Assembly (NCBI GenBank): GCA_018001225.1
Contig: JAGNIJ010000005.1
Location: 1 to 64,000, forward strand
Length of the DNA: 64,000 nt
Direction of reading: 5' to 3'
DNA from: Kiritimatiellia bacterium
GTDB taxonomy: Bacteria; Verrucomicrobiota; Kiritimatiellia; CAIQIC01; JAGNIJ01
Below the pieces are notes generated by a model. It was not told the origin of the DNA and did not search any database. It was given only the letters and a program-made list of their open reading frames with translations. The position numbers and the translations under genes were made by a program. This document shows, in pieces, positions 8,249 through 16,442 of this stretch; the stretch's first letter is position 1, and each line of letters starts with the position of its first letter.

Positions 8249-8631
8249 TCATCGCCATCGACACCAATCGCTATCGCGATTTTTGCGAGGGAGAGGAAGG
8301 CGCGGTGGAACGTTTCCGTACCGCGTCCCGCATCTGTATGCCTTTTCCGGTTCTGGCCGAGTTGCGCGCCGGCTTCGCCTGCGGGACCCTGGCCCGCCGG
8401 AATGAAGGCGTGCTCAACACGTTCTTGAACAGGCCCCGGGTGGCCGTGCTCCTGGCCGACGAGCAGACCACCTTCCACTATGCGCGGCTATTTGTTCAAC
8501 TCCGCAAGCAGGGCACGCCCATCCCGACCAATGACATCTGGATCGCGGCGCTGGTGCAGCAGCATAACCTGCTCCTGTACAGCCGGGATGCACATTTCGA
8601 CGCGCTGCCCCAGTTGGCCCGGTTGGATTGA
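8245..8631 (+). CDS. VapC-type PIN-domain toxin ribonuclease
   Basis: A 128-residue PIN-domain protein, probably an RNase toxin. All four acidic positions are present: Asp6 (AIDTNRY), Glu39 (LAELRAG), Asp97 (TNDIWIAA) and Asp115 (SRDAHFD). The ATG at 8245 overlaps the antitoxin stop; an in-frame ATG two codons upstream is less likely because it lies inside the antitoxin gene. Full length and an intact active site suggest a functional pair. Targets (tRNA or other RNA) cannot be read from sequence. Confidence 0.9.
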   Translation: MIIAIDTNRYRDFCEGEEGAVERFRTASRICMPFPVLAELRAGFACGTLARRNEGVLNTFLNRPRVAVLLADEQTTFHYARLFVQLRKQGTPIPTNDIWIAALVQQHNLLLYSRDAHFDALPQLARLD

Positions 8632-8659
8632 AGCCACTTGAATAACGGGGTTCCGCAGA

Positions 8660-9685
8660 ATGTCTAATCCGGCAATGAAGAGAGGCCGACTCACCGTCAT
8701 GGCGGCGTGGGCGCTGTTTTCCGTTTCCGCGGCCCTGGCCCAGATCCCGTCCGACTGGTTGGAACAGGCGGTGCGGGTGGGCGAAGAGATCGCCCGGGAG
8801 CAACTTCCCGCCGACCTGCTGGATCAGTTCGAATGGCCTTCCCCGGAGACGTGGAGCGGCTTCTGGACCGGCCTGACGCAGACACTGGAATCGGGTTCGC
8901 TGGACGACCTGGCGTGGCTGAAGCCCACGGCCGAATCGGCCATCGAGATGCTGCGCATGGTGCCGGAAGGCCAATCCTACGCCGACTGGCTGCAGCAGCG
9001 CATGGACTACTTCGAGATGGCCGAGGTCCTGGTTCGCGAGGTGCCGTCGCCCGGGCCCCGGCCCCCGCCGCCGCCGCCGCCGAAGCGGGGCGAACTTAAA
9101 ACGCCGTCGCGGCCGAAACCCGCGCCGCCGCCCCCGGCCGTGGAGACGCGGCGCAGGGAAAGCGCGGCCAGCCAGGCCAAGTGGGAGCAGAAACTTGCCG
9201 GCCGGCCGGCGCCGGCGCGGGCGGCGGCCCTGGCCCCGCGGCTCAAGGAGATCTTTCGCGCCGAGGGCATGCCCCCCGAGCTGATCTGGCTGGCGGAGGT
9301 CGAGTCCTCGTTCAACCCCGAGGCGCGCAGCCCCGTGGGCGCGGCGGGCCTGTTCCAATTCATGCCCGCCACCGCGCAGCGGTTCGGTCTGTCGCTCAAG
9401 CCGAAGGACGAGCGGCTCGTGCCGGAAAAAAGCGCGCGGGCGGCGGCGCAGTACCTCCGGTATTTGCACGGCCTGTTCCACTCCTGGCCCCTGGCCCTCG
9501 CGGCCTACAACGCCGGCGAGGGACGGGTGGGGAAATTGCTGAAGACAGCGCCCGCCAGGACATTCGAAGCCATACAGGACCGGCTGCCGACGGAAACGCA
9601 GATGTACGTGCCCAAGATTCAGGCGACGATCAAGCTTCGGGAGAAGAAGGATTGGGCGCAGTGGGGGCCGCCGTCGCGGCGCTGA
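8660..9685 (+). CDS. Lytic transglycosylase (SLT domain)
   Basis: A 341-residue secreted murein-cleaving enzyme. Signal peptide is about residues 1-27. An Asp/Trp/Glu-rich region (about 30-130) is followed by a Pro-rich linker (about 131-165, runs of Pro) and an SLT domain of the MltD/Slt type. The catalytic Glu is Glu215 in VESSFNPEARSPVGAAGLFQ. Later motifs are FMPATAQRFG and LALAAYNAGEGRV. No LysM or lipobox is seen. An in-frame ATG at 8675 is an alternative start. The gene stands between the toxin gene and convergent tsaB. Confidence 0.93.
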   Translation: MSNPAMKRGRLTVMAAWALFSVSAALAQIPSDWLEQAVRVGEEIAREQLPADLLDQFEWPSPETWSGFWTGLTQTLESGSLDDLAWLKPTAESAIEMLRMVPEGQSYADWLQQRMDYFEMAEVLVREVPSPGPRPPPPPPPKRGELKTPSRPKPAPPPPAVETRRRESAASQAKWEQKLAGRPAPARAAALAPRLKEIFRAEGMPPELIWLAEVESSFNPEARSPVGAAGLFQFMPATAQRFGLSLKPKDERLVPEKSARAAAQYLRYLHGLFHSWPLALAAYNAGEGRVGKLLKTAPARTFEAIQDRLPTETQMYVPKIQATIKLREKKDWAQWGPPSRR

Positions 9686-10340
9686 CGGCCGGATGCATGT
9701 AGATGGGCGTCGGCGGGGGCGCGGCCACGCCGCGCGAGAAGCGGTCGAGGGCCAGGAGCCCCACCCCGCGGGCCCGCGGAAAGAGATCCTGCCCGATCCA
9801 GCGGAGCGATCGCAACGCATTGAATTCGGGACGGGCGGATAGCGCGCTCCAATCGGAGCTGACCGCCACGGCGTTTTCCGGCGCGAGGCGCGCCGCCTCC
9901 GCGGGGGCGGCCACGGACCACGGCGCGCGGGCGCGGGGCCCGTCCGGCGTTCGCTCGAACGCGCCGATCCAAACCTGGCCCCGCCGCGCGTCGCCCAGCA
10001 CGGCCACGGAGCCCGCGTCCTGCTCCTGCATCACCGCCCAGGCCAGCGCCTCGCCGCTGTCGACCGGGTAGACCCGCCTTTGCCCGGGCAGGGCCAACGC
10101 CTGCGCCACGGTCATGGCCAGGCGCAGGCCGGTGTACGCCCCAGGGCCCCGCCCCGGCGCGAACAGATCGAGGGCTTCCGGCTCCACGCCGGCCGCGCGG
10201 CACAGGTCCGGCAACAGGCGGAACAGGCCCCGGGTCCTGCGGCGCTCCTCCGTGACCTCGCATTCCGCCAGGACCTCCGCGTCCGAAAGGAGGGCCAGGC
10301 TGCCCCGCCGCGAGGAAAGGTCCAGGGCCAGGATGTTCAC
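9630..10340 (-). CDS. tsaB: tRNA threonylcarbamoyladenosine biosynthesis protein TsaB
   Basis: Partner of TsaD in making t6A37 of ANN-decoding tRNAs. The 236-residue product starts at GTG (NILALDLSSRRGSLALL, the ASKHA-fold N-terminus) and has GRGPGAYTGLRLAMT, the TsaB signature. The start overlaps the tsaE stop (GTGA), so tsaE and tsaB form a two-gene unit. The 3' end overlaps the convergent lytic transglycosylase gene by 56 nt, so the last residues are less certain. tsaD and tsaC are not in the window. Confidence 0.93.
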   Translation of the reverse strand: MNILALDLSSRRGSLALLSDAEVLAECEVTEERRRTRGLFRLLPDLCRAAGVEPEALDLFAPGRGPGAYTGLRLAMTVAQALALPGQRRVYPVDSGEALAWAVMQEQDAGSVAVLGDARRGQVWIGAFERTPDGPRARAPWSVAAPAEAARLAPENAVAVSSDWSALSARPEFNALRSLRWIGQDLFPRARGVGLLALDRFSRGVAAPPPTPIYMHPAVSAATAAPTAPNPSSPEA

Positions 10341-10777
10341 GGATGGCGTCCTCCGCTCAACGTGATGAATCGTTCGTCTTCCGTTTCGCCGGGTTGGAAC
10401 CGCATATGCAGCGTGTCCGCCGGGAGCAGGTCGGCGATCCGCTCCGCCCACTCGATGGCCACGATGCCGCGGCCGTACAGGTACTCGTCGAGGCCGAGCC
10501 CCAGCGCCTCCGAGGAGTTCCGCACGCGGTACAGGTCGATGTGGTAGAGGGGAAGGGCCCCGGGATACTCGTTGATCAGGGTGAACGTCGGGCTGCCGAC
10601 GGGCCGCTCGATGCCCAGCGCCAGGGCCAGGCCCTGGACAAAGGTGGTTTTGCCGGCCCCGAGCTCGCCGTGGAGGGCCAGGACGCTGCCGGGCGTCAAT
10701 TCCCGAAGGAGGTCGGCCGCCAGGCGGAACGTGTCCTCCGGGCCCTTCGAGATCCACTGTCGCGCAGGCGGGTTCAT
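10337..10777 (-). CDS. tsaE: tRNA threonylcarbamoyladenosine biosynthesis ATPase TsaE
   Basis: P-loop ATPase of the t6A pathway that resets the TsaBD complex. The product has 146 residues. The Walker A motif GELGAGKT is at residues 37-44, followed by the family segment VGSPTFTLINEY, then HIDLYR and IEWAER. Length is typical. It is the first gene of the tsaE-tsaB unit and diverges from the CoA-enzyme activase gene across an AT-rich palindromic region. Confidence 0.95.
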   Translation of the reverse strand: MNPPARQWISKGPEDTFRLAADLLRELTPGSVLALHGELGAGKTTFVQGLALALGIERPVGSPTFTLINEYPGALPLYHIDLYRVRNSSEALGLGLDEYLYGRGIVAIEWAERIADLLPADTLHMRFQPGETEDERFITLSGGRHP

Positions 10778-10781
10778 GGGC

Positions 10782-10816
10782 TTGGTTCTTTAAAGAAAGA
10801 ATGGTATATTAATATA
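10782..10816 (+). promoter_or_regulatory. Divergent promoter region with two perfect 12-bp palindromes
   Basis: TTGGTT at 10782-10787, a 17-nt spacer and TATATT at 10805-10810 point to the activase gene at 10881. Within it lie two perfect palindromes, TTCTTTAAAGAA (10786-10797) and TATATTAATATA (10805-10816). The second can act as a -10 region on either strand, so it may also serve tsaE. This is an AT-rich patch in a GC-rich setting. Confidence 0.5.
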
Positions 10817-10880
10817 TTCTATTCTGAAAACGGATTCGTGCACGGCCTCGGCGCCCGTCGTCCGGAGAAACCATCGATTT

Positions 10881-13800
10881 ATGGCGTACTTGGGAGTAGA
10901 CATCGGCAGCTTGTTTGTCGGGATCGTCCTGGTCGACGAGTCCGGCGAGCTCGTTCGCCGGGAGTATCTTCGCCACCAGGGCGAGCCGCTCAAGTGCGTG
11001 CGCGGGCTCTTGGAGGGCTTCCCGGTCGGGGAGATCCGGGCGATCGCCCGGACGGGTTCCGGCGGGCAGGCGGTCCCCCTGCCCGGCCCCTGCCTGGATT
11101 CGATCGTGGCGGGCGTGGAGGCCGCGCGCCGGCTCGCGCCCGACGCGCGCAACATCCTGTCCATCGGCGGCGGCTCCTTCAGCCTGACCCAACTCGACGA
11201 GACCGGCCACTACCGCCGATCGAGCATCAACAGCGCCTGCGCGTCGGGCACGGGGGCCTTCCTGGACCAGCAGGCGCTGCGCCTCCAGATTCCCCCGGCC
11301 GAGCTGGCCCAGTGCGCCATGTGCTACAGCGGGCGGCCGCCGGGCGTCGCCACCCGCTGCGCCGTCTTCGCGAAGAGCGACATGATCCACCTGCAGCAGG
11401 AGGGCTTCTCCGTCGAGGCCATCGCCGCCGGGCTGTGCGTGGGGCTCGGCGCCTCCACGGTGGACGGCCTGCTCGACGGCCGGGCCCTGATCGGCAAGAC
11501 CTTGCTGATCGGGGGCATGGCGCGCAACTCGGTGGTCGTGGGGGCGATCCGCGAGAAGCTGGGCGTCGAGACCGTGGTGCCCTCCTCCCCCGAGTTGGCG
11601 GGGGCCTACGGCGCGGCGCTGGTCGCCCGGCAGCAGGGCGCGGCCGCGTCGGTCCCGCCGGACTGGCTGGAGCGGCTGGCCCCGCGGGCGGAGACGTCGG
11701 ACGCCGCGGCGGAGGCCTTGCGCGCGCCCCTTGAACTCACGCTTTCCCGCTACCCGGATTTCACATGGCACGATCACTGGATCAACGAGGACGACAGCGA
11801 GGTCGCCATCGCCGCCCCCCGGCACGGGGCGGTGCGCGTGGCGCTTGGCATCGACATCGGCTCGACCTCCACCAAGGCGACCGTGCTCGACGAGCGGAAC
11901 GGCGTGGTCGGATGGGTCTACCGCAAGACCGCCGGCAACCCGATCCGCGCGGTCCAGCTCGTGTTCAAGGCGTTCCGCGAGATGGAGAAACGGGGCGGCT
12001 TCGCGCTGGATATCCGGGGCGTCGGCACGACCGGCTCCGGCCGCAAGATGATCAAGGAGGTCATCGGCGCGGACCTGGCCATGAACGAGATCACCGCGCA
12101 CGCGCGCGCCGCCGTGTTCATCGACCCGGAGGTGGACAGCATCATCGAGCTGGGCGGCCAGGACGCCAAGTTCACGCAGCTCCAGAACGGCATGGTGTAC
12201 AACTCCGTGATGAACTACGTCTGCGCGGCGGGCACGGGCAGCTTCATCGAGGAGCAGGCCCACAAGCTGGGCATCCCGCTCTCCGAGTACGCCGGCCGCG
12301 CGATGGGCAAGCCCTGCCCGCGGACCTCCGACCGCTGCACGGTCTACATGGAGCGCGACCTGGACCTGCTGATGGCGCGCGGCTGGAGCAAGGACCAGAT
12401 CGCCGCCGCCGTCCTGCACTCCGTGCGCGACAACTACCTCAACAAGGTCGTCGGCGGGCTGCACATCGGCGACCACATCTACTTCCAGGGCGCCACCGCG
12501 CGCAACAAGGCGCTCGTCGCCGCGTTCGAGGTCGAGCTCCAGAAGCCCATCGCGGTCAGCCCGTACTGCCACCTGACGGGCTCGCTCGGGATGTCCCTGC
12601 TGGCCCGGGAGCGCGTGCCCGAGGCGGCGCGCTCCGCCCGGTTCAAGGGGCTGGCCTTCGCGGACGAGAAGGTGACGGTGGACCGCGAGGTGTGCGACCT
12701 GTGCCACAACCTCTGCAACCTCTCCATCATCCGGGCCGGGCAGGAGGTGGTCGCCTGGGGGCTCAAGTGCGGGCGCGACTACGGCGAGAAGCGCATGCGG
12801 GTCAAGGATCTCACCGCGTACGAGTTCTGGAAGAAGCGGGCATCCGCCTGGGCCAACGGGGTGAAGCCGACCGCGGCGCCGGCGCGCGGGGGCGCGCGCC
12901 CGAGGGTCGGGCTGCTGCGCAGCCTCGGCACGTACGGCTATTACCCGTTCTGGCGGGCCTTCCTGCGCGAGCTCGGCGCCGAGGTGGTGTACTCGCCCTT
13001 GTCGTCCGAGAAGATCCTCCACCGGGGCGGCGAGATCACCACGGCGGAATACTGCGCGCCCGTGGTCATGAGCCACGGGCATGCCCGGGCCCTGCTGGAG
13101 GATTCCGGCGTGGATTACCTCTTCGTGCCCCACATGCTGCGCGAGCCGGTGCCGGAGGGCTTCACGGACGCGCACTTCTGCTGCTACGTCCAGGCCCATC
13201 CCGGCGTGTTGAAATCCATCGAGGGCCTGAACCTGGGCCCGCGGCTCCTGGCCCCGGTGATGGACTGGAGCCGGCCGGAGGAGGAGCGGGTCGCCTCCGT
13301 CTGGCGCGCCGTGGGCGAGCCCCTGGGGGTGGATGCCGCGGCGGTGCGCCGCGCGCTGCGCGCGGGGGAGTCCGCCCAGTCGGCCTTCCGGGAGGACGGC
13401 CTGGCCCTCGGGCGCGCCGCCCTCGAGAAGATCGAGCGCGACAACGCGCTCGGCCTCGTCTGCTTCGGCCGCCCCTACAACACGACCGATCCCGGCCTGA
13501 CGCTGGACCTGCCCCGCAAGGTGGCCGAGATGGGCTACCACGTTCTCTACCAGGACATGCTCCCGTTCGACATGGCCGACATTCTGCCCGCGCACAGCAA
13601 CATGTACTGGCACTACGGCCAGAAAATCCTGGCGGCGGCCGAGTACGTCGCCCGTTCGCCGCGGCTCTTCGGCGTGTATTTCACGAATTTCATGTGCGGG
13701 CCGGACAGTTATATCCTGACGTACTTCAAGGAGATCATGGGCCGGACCGGCAAGCCGTACCTGTGCCTCCAGTTCGACGGCCACGGCGCGGACGCGGGCT

Positions 13801-13892
13801 ACCTGACGCGCATCGAGGCCGCCCTGGAGAGCTTCCATTCGTGGAGCAAAATCCCGCGGCCGGAAGTGAAGGAAGTGAATAGTGAATTGTGA
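10881..13892 (+). CDS. CoA-substrate enzyme activase, two BadF/HgdC ATPase domains plus DUF2229
   Basis: A 1003-residue protein related to activators of 2-hydroxyacyl-CoA dehydratases and benzoyl-CoA reductases, which use ATP to inject an electron through a 4Fe-4S centre. Two ASKHA ATPase domains are visible: residues 1-270 (GVDIGSLFVGIVLV, SACASGTGAFLDQQA) and about 315-590 (GIDIGSTSTKATVLD, CAAGTGSFIEEQA). A Cys motif CDLCHNLCNL (about 611-620) and a DUF2229-like domain (VGLLRSLGTYGYYPFW onward) follow. The fused family normally continues into an HgdB-like domain; here that part is the next gene. The stop codon lies in an intergenic-type repeat. The substrate cannot be named. Such proteins are typical of anaerobes. 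Confidence 0.88.
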   Translation: MAYLGVDIGSLFVGIVLVDESGELVRREYLRHQGEPLKCVRGLLEGFPVGEIRAIARTGSGGQAVPLPGPCLDSIVAGVEAARRLAPDARNILSIGGGSFSLTQLDETGHYRRSSINSACASGTGAFLDQQALRLQIPPAELAQCAMCYSGRPPGVATRCAVFAKSDMIHLQQEGFSVEAIAAGLCVGLGASTVDGLLDGRALIGKTLLIGGMARNSVVVGAIREKLGVETVVPSSPELAGAYGAALVARQQGAAASVPPDWLERLAPRAETSDAAAEALRAPLELTLSRYPDFTWHDHWINEDDSEVAIAAPRHGAVRVALGIDIGSTSTKATVLDERNGVVGWVYRKTAGNPIRAVQLVFKAFREMEKRGGFALDIRGVGTTGSGRKMIKEVIGADLAMNEITAHARAAVFIDPEVDSIIELGGQDAKFTQLQNGMVYNSVMNYVCAAGTGSFIEEQAHKLGIPLSEYAGRAMGKPCPRTSDRCTVYMERDLDLLMARGWSKDQIAAAVLHSVRDNYLNKVVGGLHIGDHIYFQGATARNKALVAAFEVELQKPIAVSPYCHLTGSLGMSLLARERVPEAARSARFKGLAFADEKVTVDREVCDLCHNLCNLSIIRAGQEVVAWGLKCGRDYGEKRMRVKDLTAYEFWKKRASAWANGVKPTAAPARGGARPRVGLLRSLGTYGYYPFWRAFLRELGAEVVYSPLSSEKILHRGGEITTAEYCAPVVMSHGHARALLEDSGVDYLFVPHMLREPVPEGFTDAHFCCYVQAHPGVLKSIEGLNLGPRLLAPVMDWSRPEEERVASVWRAVGEPLGVDAAAVRRALRAGESAQSAFREDGLALGRAALEKIERDNALGLVCFGRPYNTTDPGLTLDLPRKVAEMGYHVLYQDMLPFDMADILPAHSNMYWHYGQKILAAAEYVARSPRLFGVYFTNFMCGPDSYILTYFKEIMGRTGKPYLCLQFDGHGADAGYLTRIEAALESFHSWSKIPRPEVKEVNSEL

Positions 13893-13944
13893 ATAGTGGG
13901 GGGCCTTTCCCCCTGAACCCTGAACCCTGAACCCTGAACCCTAA
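13875..13944. repeat. GTGAATAGT repeat and CCCTGAA tandem heptamers
   Basis: 13875-13897 contains GTGAATA, GTGAATT and GTGAATA, the first two joined by G and T. Then 13911-13944 is four perfect CCCTGAA units plus a partial CCCTAA. The first part overlaps the last codons and stop of the activase gene. The array fills nearly the whole gap to the next gene. Confidence 0.9.
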
Positions 13945-13954
13945 CACCTCCCCC

Positions 13955-15181
13955 ATGCCCAACCTCGAAGAACAACGCGTGACCGGCCCCGGCGAGGGCC
14001 GGACCCTTTTTGTTCCGCCCATGGATCCCTTTTGCGCGCGGCTGCTGGCGGCCGTGTTCCGGTCGATCGGCTACGAGGCCCACGTGCTGGAGGAGAACGC
14101 GGAGACGCTGGCCCTCGGGCACAAGCATACGTCCGGCGGCGAGTGCGTGCCGTGCCCGCTGACGGTCGGCGCGCTGGTCAAGGCCATGGAGGACCGCCGG
14201 CTTCCGCCCGAGCGCGTGATCTTCTTCATGCCGACGGCCTGCGGGCCGTGCCGGTTCGGGCAGTACGCGAAGCTGGACTCGATCATCTTCGAGAAGCAGG
14301 GGTGGGGCGGGATCCGCATCTTGAGCCCCTCGGCGGAGAACGCCTACGCGGGCCTCGACAGCGGGGCGCGGATGCGGCTCTGGCACGCCGCCGTGGTCGG
14401 CGACATCCTGCGGAAGCTGGGCATGAAGGTCCGGCCCTACGAGCAGCGGGCCGGCGAGACGGACGAGACGCTGGAGCAGGGTTTGCGTCGCCTCGAGAAG
14501 GCCCTCGAGCAGAAGGACGTCGGGCCCGTAACCCCGCTGCTCGCGGGGCTGGTGGACGAGGTCGCGCGGATCGCGCGGCGGCCGGAGAAAAAGCCGCTCG
14601 TCGGCGTGGTCGGCGAGATCTATGTCCGGTGCGACCCGTTCATCAACGGGCAGGTTTGCCGGCGGATCGAGGAACTGGGCGGGGAGGCATGGCTGGCCCC
14701 CGTGTCCGAGTGGATCCTCTACACGAACTATCTCCAGACCCTTGTCGCCGGCAGCACGAGCGGGCTCCGGGCGCGCCTGGAGAACCTGCGGACCTGGCTC
14801 GAACGCAACCTGTTCTTCGAGAAGTGGGAGCATCACTACTACGAGGTGGCCGAGCCGGTCCTGCACGACCGCAAGGAGCATCCGATCGCGGAGGTGATCG
14901 AGGCCGGGGCGAAATACCTGCCGTGGCAGTTCGAAGGGGAATCCATCCTCACGCTGGGCCGGGCGGTCCTTTTTGTCCGCAGGGACGGCGCCCGGGCCGT
15001 GGTCAACGCCAGCCCGATGTTCTGCATGCCGGGGACGATCACGACGAGCATCTTTCCGCAGATCGAGCGCGAGACCGGGGCGCCGGTGGTGTGCCTCTTT
15101 TACGACGGCTCCGGCGATCCCAACCAGGCCCTCGTGCCCGTCATGCACTACCTCCGCGAGCCGGCGCCGGCCCCCGTTTGA
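13955..15181 (+). CDS. 2-hydroxyacyl-CoA dehydratase D-component-like protein (HgdB family)
   Basis: A 408-residue protein that matches the C-terminal third of the large fused activase/dehydratase proteins. Likely cluster-binding motifs are GGECVPCPL (about residues 48-56) and TACGPCRFGQY (about 94-104), with MFCMPGTITTSIFPQIE near the C-terminus. Start ATG is 62 nt after the upstream activase, in a different frame. It probably works with that activase as a two-subunit version of a protein that is usually one chain. The reaction is unknown. Confidence 0.85.
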   Translation: MPNLEEQRVTGPGEGRTLFVPPMDPFCARLLAAVFRSIGYEAHVLEENAETLALGHKHTSGGECVPCPLTVGALVKAMEDRRLPPERVIFFMPTACGPCRFGQYAKLDSIIFEKQGWGGIRILSPSAENAYAGLDSGARMRLWHAAVVGDILRKLGMKVRPYEQRAGETDETLEQGLRRLEKALEQKDVGPVTPLLAGLVDEVARIARRPEKKPLVGVVGEIYVRCDPFINGQVCRRIEELGGEAWLAPVSEWILYTNYLQTLVAGSTSGLRARLENLRTWLERNLFFEKWEHHYYEVAEPVLHDRKEHPIAEVIEAGAKYLPWQFEGESILTLGRAVLFVRRDGARAVVNASPMFCMPGTITTSIFPQIERETGAPVVCLFYDGSGDPNQALVPVMHYLREPAPAPV

Positions 15182-15215
15182 GCGCCATGCAAGGGACGCT
15201 GCGCAAGCGACGCCC

Positions 15216-16217
15216 CTACAAGGGAGGCAGCTTGCCGCTGGCCGCGAGGTGCTCCGCCAGGGCCCGGCCGAGGCAGGCGTGGCCCGCGGCGGAGGGATGC
15301 CACGAATCGTTGTACAGGTTCTCGCCCGCGGCGGCGCACTGCTCGAAGGCCGCGCGCAGGTCCAGGTGCGGGAGCCCCTGGGCCGCCGCCCGCTCCGCGA
15401 TCTGCGCGTACTGTTCCGGGCTCCCGCGGTCCTGGTCCGCGGGCAGCACGGCGACGAGCACCTCGAAGCCGTTCTCGTCGGCCAGCCGCCGGAGTTTTTT
15501 CAGGCTGGGCTCCACCGTGTCGGCCTTGAGGTCGCGGTAGTGTTGCACGCGCTTCTCGACGATGCGGTCGGAGTAGAACCGGGCGCGGATCAGCCGGTAG
15601 AGGGCGCTGCGCGCGAGCCAGGGCGCGAGCTGGTAGTGGGCGACGCCCGGCGCCTGCCTCTCCCGCTCGCGGAGCTGGCTGATGATCCCGCCGTTCATCT
15701 GCAGGGTGTCGTTCAGGCAGTAGGCCAGGATCACCAGGTCCGGCGCGAAGGCCAGCCCCTTGTCCGCGAGGATCTCCACCTCCTGCTGCGTGTTGTAGCC
15801 GCTGACCCCGAAGTTCAGCACCTCCGCGGAGAAACCCCGCCCGCGGAGTTCCCGCTCCAGCACGTGCGTGAAGACGTCTTCCGTGCGGTCCACGCCCAGG
15901 CCCATCGTGATGCTGTCGCCCAGGACCAGGACGCGGTAGGTCCCGGCGGGCTTGGCGGGCTCGCGGTCCCGGTCGCGGAACCCGAGCCGGTTGCTGCGGC
16001 CGCGGAATTCGAAGTAGTAGAGCTGTTTCCCGTGATACTCGAAATCGGGGACCGGCTCGTAGCCCAGCTTCGGATTGGGGGAAAGCTGGAACCGGCCGAC
16101 GGAGATCAGGCTCATCTCGGGCGCCCGGCCGGACACCCGCGCGGCGAGCTCGGCCAGCAGGAGCGCGGCGAGCAGCGCGCCGGCCGCCAGCCCCATGCGC
16201 TGGAGAAGACGTTTCAT
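15216..16217 (-). CDS. Secreted or membrane-anchored SGNH/GDSL hydrolase
   Basis: A 333-residue SGNH-fold esterase or lipase-like enzyme. A hydrophobic N-terminus (about residues 8-26) is a signal peptide or anchor. Blocks are visible: GDSITMGLGV with the Ser nucleophile, FGVSGYNTQQE with the block-II Gly, LAYCLNDT with the block-III Asn, and the C-terminal DSWHPSAAGH with the Asp/His pair. The N-terminal segment before the GDS block (GYEPVPDFEYHGKQ) resembles that of surface-glycan acylation hydrolases. Substrate is unknown. It converges on the dehydratase gene and diverges from the ATPase gene. Confidence 0.88.
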   Translation of the reverse strand: MKRLLQRMGLAAGALLAALLLAELAARVSGRAPEMSLISVGRFQLSPNPKLGYEPVPDFEYHGKQLYYFEFRGRSNRLGFRDRDREPAKPAGTYRVLVLGDSITMGLGVDRTEDVFTHVLERELRGRGFSAEVLNFGVSGYNTQQEVEILADKGLAFAPDLVILAYCLNDTLQMNGGIISQLRERERQAPGVAHYQLAPWLARSALYRLIRARFYSDRIVEKRVQHYRDLKADTVEPSLKKLRRLADENGFEVLVAVLPADQDRGSPEQYAQIAERAAAQGLPHLDLRAAFEQCAAAGENLYNDSWHPSAAGHACLGRALAEHLAASGKLPPL

Positions 16218-16328
16218 CGGTGGCCGGGCAAGGTCGCACCGGCCGGGCCGCAAGTCAAGCCGGCAACCTGCGGACTTAGGCCGTTCGCAGGGCGGCGCTT
16301 TTCGGCGAGAACCGCAGCGGGGTCGTAG

Positions 16329-16395
16329 CCCCCGCTGTACAGCAGGCGCTACGAGCCGGCTGTTCAGCCCGAAGTGCGAACGGCTGCTTCGGGCT
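16329..16395. repeat. Dispersed GCTGTACAGC palindrome, copy 1, plus hairpin
   Basis: A 37-nt element (16329-16365) containing the perfect palindrome GCTGTACAGC recurs at 37312-37348 with one mismatch. Here it is followed by a 9-bp hairpin, AGCCCGAAG (16366-16374) with CTTCGGGCT (16387-16395). GTAGC and GCTAC bracket the palindrome (16324-16328 and 16348-16352). It lies in the divergent region between the SGNH hydrolase and the ATPase gene. Confidence 0.85.
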
Positions 16396-16442
16396 CGACA
16401 TGGTCGGGCGGGATGCGAAGATGCCGGCCATGGCGGAGGCCC

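Noticed and set aside
10343-11734. Long plus-strand open frame over tsaE, the divergent gap and the start of the activase gene
   Set aside because: Shadow frame: GC-rich third positions keep antisense frames open. Its product is low-complexity Arg/Gly/Pro-rich with no domain, while tsaE and the activase both show clear motifs.
11765-13882. A 705-residue alternative frame inside the activase gene
   Set aside because: Highly Arg/Gly-rich shadow frame; the activase frame has ATPase and Cys motifs over the whole stretch.
13911-13944. Telomere-like repeat CCCTGAA/CCCTAA suggesting a replicon end
   Set aside because: Only four units, internal to a gene pair; better explained as a short tandem repeat.
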